In this document: positions 40,525 through 40,679 of the stretch, one piece after another | How the letters are laid out: each line of letters starts with the position of its first letter | How positions within the stretch are numbered: position 1 is the stretch's first letter | From: an uncultured Eubacteriales bacterium | GTDB lineage: Bacteria; Bacillota; Clostridia; Oscillospirales; Oscillospiraceae | NCBI GenBank assembly: GCA_900317375.1 | Contig: ONGJ01000032.1 | Coordinates: forward strand, 1-40,679 | Direction of reading: 5' to 3' | Length of the DNA stretch: 40,679 bases | The notes under the pieces: generated by a model | What the model was told of the DNA's origin: nothing | Database searches by the model: none | Seen by the model: the letters and a program-made list of their open reading frames with translations, nothing else | Position numbers and translations under genes: made by a program

Positions 40525-40678
40525 TTTTCTCTCCCCCGTTTTCTATGATTTCCATGGCCTTTCTGAGGATCGGAAGCTCTCGGGCAGCAATCAGCCTGCC
40601 AAGCGCGGACACTCTGCACCTTTCGTATTCTCTGACAGCCCCGTCAAAGCTCAGCCTCAGGGTGGACAGATGGAATGC
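40514..40678 (-). CDS. C-terminal 54 residues of an unrecognised gene (cut by window edge)
   Basis: The frame is open from the right edge to TGA at 40514-40516. The visible part is charged and helical, with AVREYERCRVSALGRLIA and LPILRKAMEIIENGG. It overlaps the start of the cyclase-family gene and carries that gene's GGGGGAGAG ribosome site, as expected for coupled operon genes. Too little is present to name a family. Confidence 0.6.
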   Translation of the reverse strand, partial: AFHLSTLRLSFDGAVREYERCRVSALGRLIAARELPILRKAMEIIENGGEKNVD

Positions 40679-40679
40679 C

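Overview
The window (about 60% GC by eye) reads as a chromosomal segment of a high-GC Bacillota, most likely a gut-type Clostridia. The grounds are the rimO-pgsA-cysS order, strong GGAGG ribosome sites, sigma-A-type promoters, NHLM-type RiPP exporters, BspA-like leucine-rich repeats and a SpoIIE/RsbU-type phosphatase. The genus cannot be fixed from the sequence alone.

Layout. Positions 1-2660 hold housekeeping genes on the plus strand (end of rimO, pgsA, cysS) closed by a strong bidirectional terminator. Positions 2667-13620 form a divergent RiPP locus. On the minus strand are a Nif11-type leader precursor, a B12-dependent radical SAM RiPP enzyme, a very short HlyD-like adaptor and two NHLM ABC proteins, one with a C39 peptidase. 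On the plus strand are a flavodoxin-fold reductase and a LanM-type synthetase. The LanM cyclase half has lost its zinc ligands, and the gene is broken by an out-of-frame internal deletion. A consensus TTGACA-N17-TATAAT promoter and a plus-strand promoter diverge around a 20-bp inverted repeat. The set resembles proteusin logic (LanM-like dehydratase, radical SAM tailoring, NHLM export) more than a classical lanthipeptide.

Positions 13753-16695 hold an AI-2E-type permease, a small DUF5684-like membrane protein, an alanine-rich coiled-coil protein and a 65-residue membrane peptide. After a 340-bp gene-free stretch rich in inverted repeats comes a giant surface flavoprotein (17081-22697, minus) with one membrane anchor, eight FMN-binding domains and two fumarate-reductase-like FAD domains. 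It has two recent tandem duplications and one out-of-frame deletion of about 80 nt near its end. acpS and a lower-GC AlbA_2-type regulator follow.

Positions 25026-39845 are nine tightly packed or overlapping minus-strand genes, very probably one operon: LRR surface protein, unrecognised protein, alanine-racemase-like enzyme, secreted ABC_sub_bind protein, sensor-MFS fusion, SpoIIE phosphatase with an RsbW-like domain, a heterodimeric ABC exporter and an HD phosphohydrolase. A cyclase-family hydrolase and the end of another gene close the window.

The strongest candidates for new biology are the RiPP locus with its zinc-less LanM, the sensor-MFS/SpoIIE operon and the multi-FMN flavoprotein. 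Family assignments rest on motifs read by eye; no database search was run.
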